DNA of 64,000 nucleotides, from NCBI GenBank assembly GCA_905215325.1, contig CAJMPP010000004.1, positions 1-64,000 of the forward strand. Direction: 5' to 3'. Each line of letters starts with the position of its first letter. The first letter of the stretch is position 1. The notes under the pieces are model-generated. The model searched no databases. It had not been told where the DNA came from and was given only the letters and a program-made list of their open reading frames with translations. Shown one piece after another: positions 62,691 through 64,000 of the stretch. The stretch comes from an uncultured bacterium (GTDB lineage Bacteria > Actinomycetota > Coriobacteriia > Coriobacteriales > Eggerthellaceae). The position numbers and the translations under genes were made by a program.

Positions 62691-62729
62691 ACCAAACATT
62701 TGTTCTTGTGTACCGAACGTTTGTTTGGT
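62691..62729. promoter_or_regulatory. Inverted repeat upstream of hicAB
   Basis: ACCAAAC ... GTTTGGT flank a 39-base block containing ACATTTGTTC and GAACGTTTGTT. It lies about 85 bases before the hicA start. A repressor site, by analogy for HicB, is likely. Confidence 0.5.
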
Positions 62730-62812
62730 ACGATACGTGTTGTAAGAGACGCTCTTCGGCAAGTTCTTCCATTATTCCTTAGCGTTTGCTAATATTTAAC
62801 GAAAGATGGCGC

Positions 62813-62986
62813 ATGACAAAGCGAAGGGACTTGGTAAAGCAGTTAGAGCAAGCTGGTTTTTGGTCGTGCGGCGGCACCAACCATGAGCACTTCACAAATG
62901 GAACGGTTAGCGTTCTCGTCAAACGCCACAGAGAAATACCCGATGCGATTGCAGCAAAAATCCTTCGCGAAGCAGGTCTGCGATGA
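62813..62986 (+). CDS. hicA: HicA mRNA interferase toxin
   Basis: The 57-residue dsRBD-fold protein has TKRRDLVKQLEQAGFWSCGG, then TNHEHFTNG with the catalytic His (G-x-x-H-x-x-F) and VLVKRHREIPDAIAAKILRE (the P-x-H-x-E-I-P motif, here K-R-H-R-E-I-P). ATG 62813; the open frame begins 27 bases earlier. It ends at the start region of hicB. Confidence 0.93.
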   Translation: MTKRRDLVKQLEQAGFWSCGGTNHEHFTNGTVSVLVKRHREIPDAIAAKILREAGLR

Positions 62987-63012
62987 AGGGCCATTGGCGG
63001 AAAGAAGGTAGC

Positions 63013-63465
63013 ATGATTTACATACGCGAGTTCGAATTCTATAGCTCAGACGGCTATGTGCTTGCCGTTCCCTGCGACATGAGCGGAGGTACATTCGGCG
63101 CCACGCTGGAAGAGGCCGCAGAGTCGGCAGCAGATTGGCTGTTCGAGACGATCACCGACCACCTTATCGCCAACGAAGTCGTCCCCGGGGGCAAACTTGG
63201 ACATGAACCGGTTCATGGCGGGAAGGTCATAGCGATTGCGGTCAACGCTTCGCTGGGAAACGTCGATGCGATGACCGCCGCCGATGCGACGCGAATGCTT
63301 GGCGTCAGCACCGCGCGCGTTGCACAGATGTGCGCCAGCGGGAAGCTTGCATCCTGGAAGGACGGGAGCAAGCGAATGGTTGCGCGCCGTTCGGTTGAGG
63401 CCAGGCTAGCCGAAGCGCCTGCCCCCGGCAGGCCGAAGAAAGCCGCACAGCCGATGGAGGCGTAG
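63013..63465 (+). CDS. hicB: HicB antitoxin with C-terminal DNA-binding domain
   Basis: The 150-residue protein has a partly degraded RNase H-like HicB domain in the first half (IREFEFYSSDGYVLAVPCDM; ATLEEAAESAADWLFETITD). A MerR/excisionase-like helix-turn-helix follows (MTAADATRMLGVSTARVAQM; then ASGKLASWKDGSKRMVARRS). It neutralises HicA and represses the operon. ATG 63013 has AAGAAGG upstream; ATG 62983 overlaps the hicA stop and is an alternative. Confidence 0.9.
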   Translation: MIYIREFEFYSSDGYVLAVPCDMSGGTFGATLEEAAESAADWLFETITDHLIANEVVPGGKLGHEPVHGGKVIAIAVNASLGNVDAMTAADATRMLGVSTARVAQMCASGKLASWKDGSKRMVARRSVEARLAEAPAPGRPKKAAQPMEA

Positions 63466-63505
63466 CCGGGACCAGTGATTCTGCTTGACGCCTTTCGGAC
63501 GTAGA

Positions 63506-63525
63506 GCGGGCACTCGAGTGCCCGC
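63506..63525. terminator. Bidirectional hairpin between hicB and the Crp-like gene
   Basis: GCGGGCACTCGAGTGCCCGC is a perfect 20-base palindrome between two convergent genes, followed by CGCTTATA on the plus strand. Confidence 0.65.
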
Positions 63526-63528
63526 CGC

Positions 63529-64000
63529 TTATAGCACGCGGATGTGGCGGCCGTCTACTTCTAGCAGGCCGTCGTTTTGCATGGCGCGCAGCTCGCGGAT
63601 GAGCGACTTGTCGGCAACGCGCAGGTAGGATGCCCATTCTTGACGGTTCACGGGGATTTCAACACGGCCGTCGGCGTCAGCGGGAAGCGTGCGCAGGTAC
63701 GCCAAGATGCGGTCGGACAGGCGCGGCTCGCCCACCACCGACAGCGTTTTCGTCAGCACGCCGATCTTCTTCGACATCTCCGCCGACAGGTTCTCGCGCA
63801 CCAAAAACGCATGCGGGTTCGTGCACGTCTCCAGCTGCTTGGCGGGAATGCACAGGATGCGCGTGGGTTCTTGCGCGCAGATGTTCACGGGCGTGTGCTT
63901 CAGCGTGGCCGGTACCGCTTCGGCGAACGACTCGCCCGGCCCGAACTGCGCCACCGGGCGGTCCTGCCCGCCTTGCGGCATGGTAGCAAGCACGCTACCC
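63529..64000 (-). CDS. Crp/Fnr family regulator, 5' end outside the window
   Basis: The visible 157 residues hold the last part of the cyclic-nucleotide-like beta-barrel (FGPGESFAEAVPATLKHTPV; RILCIPAKQL), the long dimer helix (LVRENLSAEMSKKIGVLTKT) and the HTH_Crp domain (LSDRILAYLRTLPADADGRV; VNRQEWASYLRVADKSLIRE). No Cys ligand set typical of Fnr is seen in this part. The regulator's start lies right of the window. Targets are unknown. Confidence 0.9.
   Translation of the reverse strand, partial: GSVLATMPQGGQDRPVAQFGPGESFAEAVPATLKHTPVNICAQEPTRILCIPAKQLETCTNPHAFLVRENLSAEMSKKIGVLTKTLSVVGEPRLSDRILAYLRTLPADADGRVEIPVNRQEWASYLRVADKSLIRELRAMQNDGLLEVDGRHIRVL

Larger units (their letters stand above)
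62036..62812. other. Intergenic region between divergent surface-protein and HicAB genes
   Basis: About 780 bases. It holds a hairpin in the leader of the Tat-exported protein gene (62082-62115) and the palindromic operator of hicAB (62691-62729). The middle 500 bases show no gene and no repeat that I can support. Confidence 0.5.

Overview
The window looks like chromosomal DNA of a GC-rich, anaerobic Coriobacteriia member, most probably family Eggerthellaceae. The evidence is the high GC and codon use, the LuxR-type regulator fused to a 12-helix MFS-like domain (and a broken relative), the fused 2-hydroxyacyl-CoA dehydratase activase of about 1600 residues, a SufCBDSU cluster with an Rrf2 regulator, and Gly/Ser/Ala-rich surface proteins. 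This placement is inferred from gene families. No rRNA or tRNA gene was seen.

Bases 1-15,100 hold mostly chromosomal genes: the 3' part of a hybrid sensor kinase, a PAP2 phosphatase, a DegV lipid-binding protein, a MarR-controlled paired SMR efflux operon, a decayed LuxR-like gene, a flavodoxin-like protein, a LuxR/MFS regulator, two other small regulators (one a TetR with a membrane C-terminus), two tandem paralogous lipoproteins and RecQ. Palindromic GGGGACGTAGC elements sit between several of these genes.

Bases 15,130-22,700 form an accessory island of lower GC. It starts with a four-gene operon: an XRE-type regulator with a membrane tail, a membrane protein and two very small proteins. 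Next comes a rearrangeable type I specificity locus: a tyrosine recombinase, the 5' half of hsdS directly downstream, and 1.9 kb away on the opposite strand the 3' half of hsdS followed by two accessory genes. A 13-bp inverted repeat lies at the break point of both halves. Inverting the segment between the repeats would create an in-frame HsdS of about 397 residues and place all the genes in one operon. A third copy of the repeat lies at the outer edge. No hsdM or hsdR is in the window.

Bases 22,700-44,000 carry dihydroorotase with a truncated ureido-amidohydrolase and a divergent MFS transporter, a cold-shock protein, a SpoU methyltransferase, TatD, an ABM-domain protein, TcdA, a Ser/Gly-rich membrane protein, the Rrf2 regulator and sufCBDSU, a YycJ-like metallo-beta-lactamase protein with a 39-bp in-frame tandem repeat, an ATPase fragment and two cupins. 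Small repeats (a 126-bp MITE-like pair, a 42-bp tandem duplication across a stop codon, a 20-bp tandem array) fill the gaps.

Bases 44,000-64,000 carry the giant activase protein, a small DUF1858-like protein and an ABC importer (binding protein, permease with a cytoplasmic N-terminal extension, ATPase). After these come divergent HigBA and HipBA toxin-antitoxin modules with clear operators, a surface protein of about 1955 residues with a small Tat-exported partner sharing its repeat domain, a HicAB module and the 3' part of a Crp/Fnr regulator.
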